Below are positions 1 through 7,982 of a stretch of 64,000 nucleotides of DNA, piece by piece (the first letter of the stretch is position 1; every line of letters begins with the position of its first letter). The position numbers and the translations under genes were made by a program. Location: the NCBI RefSeq assembly GCF_000518265.1, contig NZ_JADG01000019.1, forward strand, positions 62,001-126,000. The letters are read 5' to 3'. The DNA comes from Actinomadura oligospora ATCC 43269. Lineage in GTDB: Bacteria > Actinomycetota > Actinomycetes > Streptosporangiales > Streptosporangiaceae. The notes beneath the pieces are model-generated. The model searched no databases and was not told the origin of the DNA. It was given only the letters and a program-made list of their open reading frames with translations.

Positions 1-95
1 CCGGTGGGGGACGCGCCGTCGTTCAGGGGCGCGTCGCACCGGGTGCAGCGGGGGAGCGCCGGAGTCGTGTCGCTACCGCAGGCAGGGCACCGCAT
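1..95 (-). CDS. Zinc-ribbon protein, N-terminal fragment (runs off the window)
   Basis: Only the first 31 codons lie in the window; the gene reads leftward from an ATG at 95. The fragment opens with CPxCG and then CTRC, two CxxC knuckles typical of a small zinc ribbon. The same arrangement begins the next gene upstream (288-1979), so the two look like tandem paralogues transcribed in the same direction with about 190 bp between them. What follows the zinc ribbon cannot be seen. No function can be assigned beyond probable metal binding. The reading is supported by the sharp similarity of both N-termini and by the lack of any competing frame with a better start. Confidence 0.7.
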   Translation of the reverse strand, partial: MRCPACGSDTTPALPRCTRCDAPLNDGASPT

Positions 96-287
96 GAAAG
101 CCCCTCACCGTCAGGGTCCGTCGCGACCAACCTACCGTGACGAACCGCACAGGGGGATGCCCCCGCACGGCCCGCGACCTGGTTGTGATCAGTCGCTCAC
201 CTGCGGCTGCGCCCCGAACCGCGTGACGCGGCCGTCCGGCGCGACCCCGGCCCGGCCTCCAGCCTGGCCTTCTGCCTGGACTCCGGC

Positions 288-1979
288 TCAGACTCCGGTC
301 CAGCGCCGGGCGGGCTGGCCGGCCTTGCGGGCGACGGGGTTCCACAGCTCCACGAAGGTCTTCTTCCCGCTGGTGGCGCGGCGCTCGGCGTCGGCGCGGC
401 CGGGAGCGTGGCCCGCGTCCGGCTTCGGCTTGCCCTTGCAGCCGTGCTGCGACCGGGTGGCCCAGGTCAGCAGGGCGCTGTCCACGTCCAGGGACGCCTG
501 GAGCGAGTCGTGCAGGGTCGAGCGCAGCTTCTCGCCGCGGTCCAGCTTGTCCACCTTCAGGGCCTGGGTGCGCTTCAGCTGGTTCTGCCGCCGCTGCGCG
601 ACCTCCCGGAAGGAGCCGACCGCGGCGGGCAGGTCCTTGCAGGCGCGGGACTGCGCGAGGCCCCGGACCAGCGTCCGCTTGGTGTCGGCGCTGGCGTCGA
701 GGATCGCGTTCAGCGCCTCCGCCTGCTGCCGGGTCGCCTCGTCGACCTTGATCTTGCTCTTCTGCGCGACCGGGGAGTTGGAGGTGTTGGGCGCCGCGTC
801 GCTCTTGCCGCCGCTCGGCCACAGCACGACCGTGACCGCGACGACCGCCGCGACGACGAGCGCGCCGACGCCGATCAGCAGCGGCTTGTTCGGCTTCTTC
901 CCGCCTCCGCCCCCGGGCGGCGGACCGCCCTGGAAGCCCTGTTGTCCGTAACCGCCCTGGTCGAACCCACCCTGGCCGAACCCGGCGTCCTGCTGGCCGC
1001 CGAACCCACCCTGGCCCAGGCCACCCTGCTGACCGAAGTTGCCCTGCTGCCCGAAGTCGCCCTGCTGGCCGAAACCGGCGTCCTGCTGGCCGAACCCGCC
1101 CGGCTGCTGGCCGAAGCCACCCTGCTGCTGGCCGAAGTTGCCCTGTTGCCCGAACCCGGCGTCCTGGCCGAACCCCTGCTGCTGCCCGAAGCCGCCGGGG
1201 CCGGGCGGGACGGAGCCCGCGTCGATCATGGCGGTCGGCTGCTCGCCGCCGCCCTGCTGGAAACCGCCCCCGGCGGGAGGCTGCTGGCCCCAGCCCTGGT
1301 CGGCGACCGTGTGCTGCGGCTGCCACTGCTGCGGCCCGGCGGGCTCGGACGGCTCCTCCGGACGGCGCGGCTTGGCGTACCAGGACTCCGGGACGATCGA
1401 CTCGGCCGGGTTCTCGGCCGCGCCGTCCTGCCAGTTCTGCGCCGGGGAGGCCGCCGCCGCGGACACGGCGGGCGACGGCGCGATGATCGTCTTCATGTCG
1501 GACGGGTGCGGATCGGCCGGCGCGGCCGACTTGTGCTCCCCGGACTCGGCGGGGTCGAACACCCACGCCGCCGTGGACTCGGGGTCACCGGCACCACCGG
1601 ACGGGCCGGAGTCGGACGACGCCCAGGCCGGGGCCGGCGGCGGGGGCACGTCACCCCCGGTCCCACTGGCGGGCGGCGCGGGCGCGAGAGCGGGCGGCGC
1701 GGACAGCGGCATACCGGGCTGCCCGCCGCCGAACCCGGCCGGAGGAGCGCCGGGGCCCGCCTGCCCGCCGGGGCCCGCCGCGAGGGCGCCGGGGCCGGGG
1801 ACGACCATCGTCTGCTCGCCGAACCCTCCGCCCGCCGCTCCGGGGGGCCCGCCCGTCCCGCCGGCGTTAGGTCCCGCGCCACCGGGGTTCTGGGCGGCCG
1901 CCGCACCCGTCGGCGTTCCGCAGTTCGCGCACCTGTCGAGCGTCCCGGCCGTGGTGGACCCGCACGTCGGACACTGCAT
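288..1979 (-). CDS. Zinc-ribbon, Gln/Gly-rich single-pass membrane protein
   Basis: A 563-residue protein. It starts with a zinc ribbon (C3, C6, C17, C20), followed by a long Pro/Gly/Ala-rich stretch. A low-complexity block of FGQQ-type repeats follows at roughly residues 245-355 and is visible in the DNA as repeats at about 930-1210. One hydrophobic helix lies at about 367-390. The C-terminal 170 residues are charged, probably helical and extracellular, and contain a few Cys. Proteins with this layout are common in actinomycetes and their role is unknown. The N-terminus would lie in the cytoplasm and the C-terminal domain outside. The FGQQ block recalls prion-like or phase-separating sequence, which is only a compositional resemblance. 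The ATG at 1979 sits directly before the CPTCG motif, so the start is well supported. Confidence 0.85.
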   Translation of the reverse strand: MQCPTCGSTTAGTLDRCANCGTPTGAAAAQNPGGAGPNAGGTGGPPGAAGGGFGEQTMVVPGPGALAAGPGGQAGPGAPPAGFGGGQPGMPLSAPPALAPAPPASGTGGDVPPPPAPAWASSDSGPSGGAGDPESTAAWVFDPAESGEHKSAAPADPHPSDMKTIIAPSPAVSAAAASPAQNWQDGAAENPAESIVPESWYAKPRRPEEPSEPAGPQQWQPQHTVADQGWGQQPPAGGGFQQGGGEQPTAMIDAGSVPPGPGGFGQQQGFGQDAGFGQQGNFGQQQGGFGQQPGGFGQQDAGFGQQGDFGQQGNFGQQGGLGQGGFGGQQDAGFGQGGFDQGGYGQQGFQGGPPPGGGGGKKPNKPLLIGVGALVVAAVVAVTVVLWPSGGKSDAAPNTSNSPVAQKSKIKVDEATRQQAEALNAILDASADTKRTLVRGLAQSRACKDLPAAVGSFREVAQRRQNQLKRTQALKVDKLDRGEKLRSTLHDSLQASLDVDSALLTWATRSQHGCKGKPKPDAGHAPGRADAERRATSGKKTFVELWNPVARKAGQPARRWTGV

Positions 1980-2381
1980 CGCTCAGACCTCGCTTGTCGC
2001 CGCTTCGCACGCCTCGCGGCCCACGCCCTCCACGGGGCGGACCCTCCCCACACCGGCCGCGGGGTATTCGACAAAAGGTACTGCGTACCGTCGGTCGCGT
2101 ACGCGGTGACGGGAATCCGCGGGGCCTTCCTTCGGCCGCCGTCGCAACGTCACCGGGGCTGGCACCGAATCACGACATGTCGTCCAGGGTCAAGGTCGGC
2201 CGCCGAGGTTTACCGCGACCCCGTGTGATGCTCGTCGCATTCTCCGCCCCGGCCGTCCCCCCGGCTCCCCGGCCGGACCCGGGCAGGTGATCACACCCAC
2301 GACGAGCCCCGCCCGGCACCGACTACCCTCGGGAAGGTCGCTGAGGCGCCCCAGAGACACGGAACAGAGAAGACGGAGTTC
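1980..2381. promoter_or_regulatory. Divergent intergenic region before murT
   Basis: About 400 bp without a supported gene separates the leftward zinc-ribbon gene from the rightward murT. A good -10-like hexamer, TACCCT, lies at 2324-2329 and would give a murT leader of about 50 nt. A GGAG ribosome binding site stands 5-6 nt before the murT ATG. No strong palindrome or RNA fold was recognised elsewhere in the interval. Confidence 0.45.
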
Positions 2382-3632
2382 ATGAGCGATCTTCCGCTGC
2401 GTTCGCAGCTGGCCGTCGCACTCGGTCGTACGGCCGCGAAGATGTCCCGGATGGCGGGCAAGGGAGACGGGTCGGTGATCGGCGGGAAGGTCGGCCTCCG
2501 GCTCGACCCCGAACTGCTCACCCGGCTGTCCCGGGACCGCAAGCTCGTCCTCGTCTCGGCCACCAACGGCAAGACGACGACGACCCGGCTGATCACCTCG
2601 GCGATGACGCCGCTGGGGGAGGTCGCCACCAACGCGTTCGGCGCGAACATGCCCACCGGGCACGTGTCGGCGCTCGCGTCCGCGCCCGCCGCCCGGTACG
2701 GCGTGCTGGAGTGCGACGAGAAGTACGTCCCCATGGTGCTCCGGGAGACCGGCGCCAACCTGGTCGCGCTGATGAACCTGTCCCGCGACCAGATGGACCG
2801 CGCGGCCGAGATCTGGCTGCTGGCGGGCAAGTGGCGCAAGGCCCTCGCCGAGTCGCCGGGCACCCACGTCATCGCCAACTGCGACGACCCCCTGGTGACC
2901 TGGGGCGCGGCCACCGCCAAGTCGGTGACGTGGGTCGCCGCGGGCCAGCACTGGCGTGAGGACTCCTGGTGCTGCCCCGAGTGCGGTGGTCCCCTCGACC
3001 GCCAGGAGGGCGAGGAGAACTCCGACTGGGCGTGCCGCCAGTGCCACTTCCGCCGCCCCCGCCCGGACTGGGTGCTCCACAACGGCGCGGTCTACGACCC
3101 GCACGGCCGCGCGTTCCCGCTGGACACGATCCAGCTGCCCGGCCGGGCCAACCGGTCGAACGCGGCCGTCGCGCTCGCGGTGGTCGCGCAGTTCGGTGTC
3201 CCGCCGGAGCAGGCGCTGCCGCTGCTGGCGACGGTGAAGTCGGTCGCGGGCCGGTACACCAGCGTGGAGGCGCAGGGCCGGACGCTGCGGCTGCTGCTCG
3301 CCAAGAACCCGGCGGGCTGGCTGGAGGCGTTCGACGTCCTCAAGCCCGCGCCGTCCCCGCTGATCCTGTCGATCAACGCGCAGGGCCCGGACGGCCGCGA
3401 CACCTCCTGGCTCTGGGACGTCGACTTCCGCCTCCTGCGCGGACGCCCGGTCTGGGTCGGCGGCGAGCGCCGGATCGACCTGGCCGCCCGCCTCGAGGCC
3501 GCCGACGTCCCGTTCACCCTGGTGGACGACGTGGAGCAGGCGATCCTCGCCGTCCAGCCGGGACACCTCGACGTGATCGCCAACTACACCGCCTTCCAGA
3601 GCATCCGAACGAGGTACGGCCGTGTCGTCTGA
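2382..3632 (+). CDS. murT: Lipid II isoglutaminyl synthase, ATPase/ligase subunit MurT
   Basis: MurT is a Mur-ligase-like protein. With GatD it amidates the D-Glu of lipid II to D-isoglutamine, using ammonia from glutamine. The 416-residue sequence shows the ATP-binding loop TNGKTTTT at 61-68 of the Mur ligase central domain. It has the inserted four-Cys zinc ribbon typical of MurT (C198, C201, C218, C221) and a C-terminal DUF1727 domain. The next gene, gatD, overlaps its end by 11 nt, which indicates translational coupling of the two subunits. The start ATG is preceded by GGAG. Length and partner match the family closely, so the assignment is firm. The reaction acts at the cytoplasmic membrane face on the peptidoglycan precursor. 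Confidence 0.95.
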   Translation: MSDLPLRSQLAVALGRTAAKMSRMAGKGDGSVIGGKVGLRLDPELLTRLSRDRKLVLVSATNGKTTTTRLITSAMTPLGEVATNAFGANMPTGHVSALASAPAARYGVLECDEKYVPMVLRETGANLVALMNLSRDQMDRAAEIWLLAGKWRKALAESPGTHVIANCDDPLVTWGAATAKSVTWVAAGQHWREDSWCCPECGGPLDRQEGEENSDWACRQCHFRRPRPDWVLHNGAVYDPHGRAFPLDTIQLPGRANRSNAAVALAVVAQFGVPPEQALPLLATVKSVAGRYTSVEAQGRTLRLLLAKNPAGWLEAFDVLKPAPSPLILSINAQGPDGRDTSWLWDVDFRLLRGRPVWVGGERRIDLAARLEAADVPFTLVDDVEQAILAVQPGHLDVIANYTAFQSIRTRYGRVV

Positions 3633-4350
3633 CCGTTTGAAGATCGTCTGGATCTATCCGGACCTGCTGTCCACCTACGGCGACCAGGGCAACACGATCG
3701 TCCTGGAGCGGCGGGCCGCGCTGCGCGGCATCCCGACCGAGACCGTCCACCTGCGCTCGGACGAGCCGGTCCCCCCGGACGGCCACATCTACCTGCTCGG
3801 CGGCGGTGAGGACCGGCCCCAGATCCTCGCCGCCCAGCGGCTGCGCGCCGACGGCGGCCTGACCCGCGCCGTGGAGAACGGCGCGGTCGTCTTCGCGGTC
3901 TGCGCGGGCTTCCAGATCATCGGCCACGAGTTCGGCGGGGACGAGGGGCAGCCGCTCCCCGGCCTCGGCCTGCTCGACATCCGCTCGTTCCGGGGCCAGC
4001 GGCGCGCGGTCGGCGAGGTCGTCTCGGACGTGGCGTCCGAGCTGCGCGTCCCGCGCGTGACCGGCTTCGAGAACCACCAGGGCGCGACCAGCATCGGCCC
4101 GAACGCGCGGCCGTTCGCCAGGGTCGTGTCCGGCATCGGCAACGCCGACGGGCAGGGCTTCGAGGGCGCCTACCAGGGCCACGTCCTCGGCACCTACATG
4201 CACGGCCCGGCGCTCGTCCGCAACCCGGCGCTCGCCGACCTGCTGCTGACCTGGGCCGTCGGCCGCGAACTCCAGCCCGTCGACGACTCCTGGGCCGGCC
4301 GCCTCCGCGAGGAGCGCCTGGCTGCGGTGCTCGGCGCGGCACCTGCTTAA
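3622..4350 (+). CDS. gatD: Lipid II isoglutaminyl synthase, glutamine amidotransferase subunit GatD
   Basis: A 242-residue class I glutaminase-like amidotransferase of the CobB/CobQ type that feeds ammonia to MurT. The nucleophile is C94 in the FAVCAGFQ elbow and the likely catalytic His is H194 in TYMHGP. The FRGQRR segment near residue 123-128 corresponds to the region that binds glutamine in characterised GatD. No separate catalytic Glu is needed in this family. The ATG at 3622 lies inside the end of murT, so the two are one transcript. TAA at 4348 is followed immediately by a set of strong hairpins. An unpaired role in cobalamin synthesis is excluded by the murT context. Confidence 0.94.
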   Translation: MSSDRLKIVWIYPDLLSTYGDQGNTIVLERRAALRGIPTETVHLRSDEPVPPDGHIYLLGGGEDRPQILAAQRLRADGGLTRAVENGAVVFAVCAGFQIIGHEFGGDEGQPLPGLGLLDIRSFRGQRRAVGEVVSDVASELRVPRVTGFENHQGATSIGPNARPFARVVSGIGNADGQGFEGAYQGHVLGTYMHGPALVRNPALADLLLTWAVGRELQPVDDSWAGRLREERLAAVLGAAPA

Positions 4351-4352
4351 TG

Positions 4353-4486
4353 GGTTTCGGGCCGCCAGGCTCGCCTGGCGGCTCGCCCGGCGGTCCGAAA
4401 CCTGTGCGAGTGCGGCATCGCTTCGCGATCAACCGCGCAGGGGCTCGCCTGCGGCGTCGCCCCTGCGCGGTTGGTAACGCACTCGC
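4353..4486. repeat. Nested multi-hairpin element after gatD
   Basis: Two compound dyads lie back to back. The first has outer arms 4353-4360 and 4395-4402 (GGTTTCGG/CCGAAACC) enclosing a perfect 10-bp hairpin, 4361-4370 with 4373-4382. The second has outer 9-nt arms 4406-4414 and 4478-4486 (GCGAGTGCG/CGCACTCGC). These enclose a small hairpin, 4417-4421 with 4425-4429, and a perfect 14-bp hairpin, 4431-4444 with 4459-4472. The whole can form a branched cruciform or RNA. It follows the gatD stop by 2 nt, so termination or 3'-end protection is one role. The branching is more elaborate than a terminator and there is no U-tract. Confidence 0.8.
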
Positions 4487-4556
4487 GCCGGTTGAGGTCG
4501 TCGCGCCGACTCTTTGGGCCTGGCGAGGTTGATCAAGCGCTGCGACGCTGCGAGGC

Positions 4557-5972
4557 ATGATCTGCTGCCTGGTGAGCCGCCGCGATGTTCTGCGGCTGAG
4601 TGCAATCGCGGCGGGGTTCACTCTCGTCCCGGCGACCGGGGCGCTCGCGGCGGACGCCGTCGCGGCGGTGAACCTGGAGCTGGTCACGCTGACCGAGACC
4701 GGCGCCGTCCTGACCTGGTACACCGGCGTCCCCGGGACGGACGACGGGCTCGGGCGGATGAAGCCCACTCCGGCGGACGCCGAGGTCCGGTACGGGACGC
4801 ACCCCGCGCGGCTGACCAAGGTCGCGCACGGGCCGTCCGGGACGCCGTACCACCACGTCGAGCTGCACGGACTCGAACCGGGCCGCACCTATTACTACCG
4901 GGCGTCGTCCCGAGGACGGGCCGCGTCCGCGACGCCGCTGACCGGCGGGACCGCCGCCGGGACGCCGCGCGGCGACGGGATCTTCGCGTTCACGACGCCG
5001 CAGCCGCCGCCCGGACGGTTCCTGTTCGCGGTCGCGCTCTGCAACGACCTGCACCTCGGCGAGACCGTCGCGGGCCTGGTCGGCGCGCTCCCGTGGATCA
5101 AGGGGATCTCGCAGGTGCCCGGCCATCCGCCGTACCCGGAGATCATGGCGACCGCGCTGGTGGACGACGCGAAGGCGCGCGGCGCGACGCACCTGCTCGC
5201 CGCCGGGGACGTCAGCGCCGAGGCCGCGCCCGCCGACCTCGCCCGCGCCAGGGGCCTGCTCGACCGGTTCGGCGGGTACGGCGCCGACTACCTCGTCACC
5301 CGCGGCAACCACGACCGCGCCCACGACGGCCACCCGTCCTGCACGCCCGGCCGGTGGCAGGGGAACGACTGCTTCGGCGACGCGTTCTTCCAGGGCCGTC
5401 CGACCTACTTCTCCCACGAGCTGAACGGCCTGCGGGTCATCGGCCTCGACACCTACGACAAGCCCGGTGACGGAGGCGACGCGGGAGGGCTCGGCCGCGA
5501 CCAGTTCGCGTGGTTCCAGGACGAGCTGAAACGCGACCCGGACCGTCCGACGCTGGTGTTCGGCCACCACCCGCTCTTCACCGAGAACGACCCGCTCGCC
5601 CTCACCGGGACGCACTCGCTCGACGCGGGCCAGTCCCTGCGGATCCTCGCCGCCTACGACCGGACGCCCGGCGTGCTCCTGCACCACGCGGGCCACACGC
5701 ACCGGAACCGGCGCTCGGTGTTCCCGCTCGCGCCCCGGGTCGTCCAGCAGGAGGTGGCCGCCGTGAAGGAGTACCCGGGCGGGTTCACGCTGCTGCGCGT
5801 CCACGAGGGCGGGTACGCGCTGAACTTCTACAAGACGCGCGCGCCGCTCGCCCGCGAGTGGAGCGAACGCAGCAGGCAGGAGCTGTCCGGGATGTGGCCG
5901 CGGCTGTCGTTCGGCGACCGGATCGCCGACCGCAACAGCGTCGTCCGCCGCGACCTCTCCGGCCTCGGCTGA
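4557..5972 (+). CDS. Exported metallophosphoesterase, purple-acid-phosphatase type
   Basis: A 471-residue secreted phosphoesterase. The N-terminus carries SRRDVLRLS followed by a hydrophobic stretch and an Ala-rich cleavage zone, which is a twin-arginine signal. A GTG at 4572 would begin right at the SRR motif and may be the true start. Residues about 35-150 form a fibronectin-III-like domain with a typical RTYYYR segment. The catalytic domain follows with the full metal-ligand series: DLH, AGD, GNHD, GHHP and GHTH. Substrate is unknown; related enzymes release phosphate from monoesters or diesters outside the cell. It stands alone between the gatD hairpins and a leftward gene. A role in phosphate scavenging is inference. 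Confidence 0.88.
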   Translation: MICCLVSRRDVLRLSAIAAGFTLVPATGALAADAVAAVNLELVTLTETGAVLTWYTGVPGTDDGLGRMKPTPADAEVRYGTHPARLTKVAHGPSGTPYHHVELHGLEPGRTYYYRASSRGRAASATPLTGGTAAGTPRGDGIFAFTTPQPPPGRFLFAVALCNDLHLGETVAGLVGALPWIKGISQVPGHPPYPEIMATALVDDAKARGATHLLAAGDVSAEAAPADLARARGLLDRFGGYGADYLVTRGNHDRAHDGHPSCTPGRWQGNDCFGDAFFQGRPTYFSHELNGLRVIGLDTYDKPGDGGDAGGLGRDQFAWFQDELKRDPDRPTLVFGHHPLFTENDPLALTGTHSLDAGQSLRILAAYDRTPGVLLHHAGHTHRNRRSVFPLAPRVVQQEVAAVKEYPGGFTLLRVHEGGYALNFYKTRAPLAREWSERSRQELSGMWPRLSFGDRIADRNSVVRRDLSGLG

Positions 5973-6017
5973 CGCTCGGCCCGCGCTCAGCGGCACAGGT
6001 TGACCGGCGCGCGGGTT

Positions 6018-6380
6018 TCAGTAGACGAGGGCCTGGACGCCGTCGGTGGTGACCTCTTCGACGAACGTCGGGGCGCCCGCGATGCGGATGCCGGGGATCA
6101 CGTCGTCCGGGCCGATGTCGCGGCGTCCGGCGCACTGCGTGCAGAGCGTCACCCGGCCGCCCGCGAGGATGACCTGGAGCAGCTCGTCCAGCGGGGTGGC
6201 GAGCGGCAGGTTCAGCTCGGCGGCCCGGCCCGGCAGGGCGTACCAGGCCGACTCGCCGGTCAGCCACAGCGAGACGGGGACGCCGCTGGCGACGGCCGCC
6301 GCCGCGACCGTGAACGCCTGGTTCACCCGCTCCGGGCCGTCCGCGCCCGCCGTCGCCTTGATCACCAATGAACGCGCCAT
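6018..6380 (-). CDS. DsrE-family protein
   Basis: A 120-residue protein of the DsrE/DsrF-like fold. The sequence shows an N-terminal strand and helix, a central SLWLTGES segment and CTQC around residues 80-83. The last two are typical of small actinobacterial DsrE homologues thought to handle sulfur or bind cofactors. The ATG at 6380 is preceded by TACAGT at 6388-6393 with 7 nt between and no Shine-Dalgarno, so the mRNA is probably leaderless. The gene is divergent from the small membrane peptide and nitrobindin genes. In other actinomycetes these genes also cluster (recalled, not checked). The actual sulfur-transfer activity is unproven for this subgroup. Confidence 0.85.
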   Translation of the reverse strand: MARSLVIKATAGADGPERVNQAFTVAAAAVASGVPVSLWLTGESAWYALPGRAAELNLPLATPLDELLQVILAGGRVTLCTQCAGRRDIGPDDVIPGIRIAGAPTFVEEVTTDGVQALVY

Positions 6381-6445
6381 ACCGGGCACTGTAGCCGGGC
6401 GCGCCGTCCCGGCCCGGAACGTCCCGCCGGTTAGGGTGGGGCGCC

Positions 6446-6544
6446 ATGGGCGGACTGGTGAACGCGGGCGTGCTCGTCCTGGCCTGCGCCGGGCTGGCTG
6501 TCGCCGCGCTGCTGCTGGTGGTGCGGCTCTTCCGGCTCCGCTGA
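6446..6544 (+). CDS. Small single-pass membrane peptide (32 aa)
   Basis: A 32-codon frame from ATG at 6446 to TGA at 6542. The product is almost entirely one hydrophobic Val/Leu/Ala helix and ends in a positively charged VRLFRLR tail, as in small membrane-anchored peptides. A TAGGGT box at 6432-6437 lies 8 nt before the ATG, matching the leaderless pattern of neighbouring genes. It is followed 64 bp later by the nitrobindin gene. The function is unknown. Because it is short and compositionally biased, its reality rests on the promoter and the clean membrane-helix design. Confidence 0.6.
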   Translation: MGGLVNAGVLVLACAGLAVAALLLVVRLFRLR

Positions 6545-6608
6545 GCCCGCGCCGGAGCGCGGTGTCAGAGGCGGGCCCGCGGGCGCTCCAGCCGGTAGCC
6601 TTCGGGGC

Positions 6609-7109
6609 ATGGAGCCTGAGCTGCACGACGACCTCAAACCGCTGGAATTCCTCCTCGGCACCTGGAAGGGCGCGGGGGTCGGCGACTACCCGACGATCGA
6701 GGCGTTCAACTTCGGTCAGGAGATCTCGTTCAGCCACAACGGCAAGCCGTTCCTGATCTACTCCAGCCGCAGCTGGCTGATCGAGCCGGACGGCTCGGTC
6801 GGCCGCCCGCTGGCGACCGAGACGGGCTACTGGCGGCCGCAGCCAGGCAACCGGATCGAGGTGACCCTCGCGCACCCGACCGGGATCATCGAGATCTACC
6901 TCGGGACGATCGCCTTCCACCAGATCGAGATCGGCACCGACGTGATCGCCCGCACCGACACCGCCAAGGAGGTCAAGGCGGGCAAGCGGCTGTACGGGCT
7001 GATGCCGGAGAAGAACGGCGCCCGCGACCTCGGCTGGGTCTATGAGATGGCCGCGATGGGCCAGCCTTTGCAGGCGCACCTGTCGGCGCAGCTCAAGAAG
7101 GCCGACTAG
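6609..7109 (+). CDS. Nitrobindin-like heme-binding protein (FABP/DUF1794 family)
   Basis: A 166-residue ten-stranded beta-barrel protein. The signature GTWKGAG lies near residues 17-23, and the barrel strands continue to a C-terminal QPLQAHLSAQL segment. The His there is the likely axial heme ligand. Characterised nitrobindins bind ferric heme and interact with NO or peroxynitrite; the physiological role in actinomycetes is uncertain. TAGCCT at 6596-6601 lies 7 nt before the ATG, so translation is probably leaderless. Neighbours (DsrE-like, Fur, YgfZ) suggest a redox and iron setting. Length is standard for the family. Confidence 0.9.
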   Translation: MEPELHDDLKPLEFLLGTWKGAGVGDYPTIEAFNFGQEISFSHNGKPFLIYSSRSWLIEPDGSVGRPLATETGYWRPQPGNRIEVTLAHPTGIIEIYLGTIAFHQIEIGTDVIARTDTAKEVKAGKRLYGLMPEKNGARDLGWVYEMAAMGQPLQAHLSAQLKKAD

Positions 7110-7481
7110 CGGCTCAAGAAGCCCGGCTAAAGGCGGCGGAAGGGGTTCGGGGGCGTCCCGGAAAAGGGAACGACCCCCGGACCTTCCCCGCCGGATGGCG
7201 GGAGACGCACAGGACTGGTGCGTCGGTCCGGGGGCCGGGTAACTGCCTGGTATTCGCCGATCACCGTCCGGTGATCGGCCACCGCCGTGCGATGACGACG
7301 GCGCCGCGGCAGGACGGCGACTAGCGGACAGTCACCTCGCGAGTCCCAGAATGAATCATTTCTTGGACCACCTCCTTTCGCGCGTGCCGCCAAGCTATGC
7401 GAGCATCCGGGCGGGAGGCAAACCCTTTTTCGGACGATTTCGCTGCGGCGGTTCGCCGCCCCCGGGACGTAGGATGCGGGC
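7110..7481. other. Intergenic region with hairpins, probable short leftward transcript
   Basis: Between nitrobindin and fur no long gene fits. The interval holds a perfect 10-bp hairpin at 7256-7265/7270-7279 with a 4-nt loop. It also holds a GC-rich inverted pair around 7145-7185 and a short leftward ORF at 7321-7359 with an exceptional ribosome binding site. Read leftward, the order is Shine-Dalgarno, 12-codon ORF, strong hairpin, then a second dyad before the nitrobindin end. That is the layout of a small regulatory RNA or an attenuated leader. The fur -10-like TAGGAT (7470-7475) lies at the right edge. Confidence 0.5.
7321..7359 (-). CDS. 12-codon ORF with perfect Shine-Dalgarno (possible leader peptide)
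   Basis: Reading leftward from ATG at 7359 the frame encodes MIHSGTREVTVR and stops at TAG (7321-7323). Nine nucleotides before the ATG lies AAAGGAGGTGG (7368-7378), fully complementary to the 16S 3' end, which is rare in this window where many genes lack any Shine-Dalgarno. The downstream side is a 10-bp hairpin at 7256-7279. The combination suggests a translated leader or a dual-function RNA divergent from fur. No homologous protein is recognised. It is too short to be certain of translation. Confidence 0.45.
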   Translation of the reverse strand: MIHSGTREVTVR

Positions 7482-7898
7482 ATGGCCGAGACGTGGCAGG
7501 AGGAGCTGCGGGCGAAGGGGTACCGCGTGACCCCGCAGCGGCAGCTCGTGCTGGAGGCCGTCCACAGGCTCGAGCACGGCACCCCCGAGGAGATCTGCAC
7601 CGAGGTGCAGCGCACCGCGGGCGGCGTCAACATCTCCACCGTCTACCGGACGCTGGAGCTGCTGGAGGAGCTGGGGCTGGTCAAGCACGCCCACCTCGGC
7701 CACGGCCCCCCGAACTACCACCTGGCCGCCGAGGCCCAGCACATCCACCTGGTCTGCCGCGACTGCGGCCGGGTGAACGACGTGTCCCTGGACGCCGCGG
7801 CGAGCCTCGCCGCCGGGCTCGACAGCGACTACGGCTTCGAGACCGACGTCCAGCACCTCACCGTCTACGGCCGCTGCAAGGACTGCCGCGCCCGCTGA
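7482..7898 (+). CDS. Fur-family metal/redox regulator
   Basis: A 138-residue Fur-type repressor. The N-terminal winged helix contains RVTPQRQLVLEAV and the recognition region ISTVYRTLELLEELGLV. The C-terminal dimerisation domain carries HIHLVCRDCG and a terminal CKDC, that is, two CxxC pairs for the structural zinc, and a His-rich strand. Which metal it senses (Fe, Zn, Mn, Ni or peroxide) cannot be read from the sequence. TAGGAT at 7470-7475 lies 6 nt before the ATG, consistent with a leaderless start. It is divergent from the short ORF at 7321-7359, which is a candidate target. Confidence 0.93.
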   Translation: MAETWQEELRAKGYRVTPQRQLVLEAVHRLEHGTPEEICTEVQRTAGGVNISTVYRTLELLEELGLVKHAHLGHGPPNYHLAAEAQHIHLVCRDCGRVNDVSLDAAASLAAGLDSDYGFETDVQHLTVYGRCKDCRAR

Positions 7899-7982
7899 CG
7901 CCGCGGGACTTCGGAGATGGTCTCGGACGGCTGATCAGGTCCGCGAGGCGTGATCCGCTTCCCGCCGCATAGTCTGGGCTGC

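Noticed and set aside
408-2228. Long open frames on the plus strand opposite the zinc-ribbon gene
   Set aside because: They are antisense shadows in high-GC DNA: Arg/Ala/Leu-rich with no motifs, no ribosome site, and the minus-strand product has clear domains.
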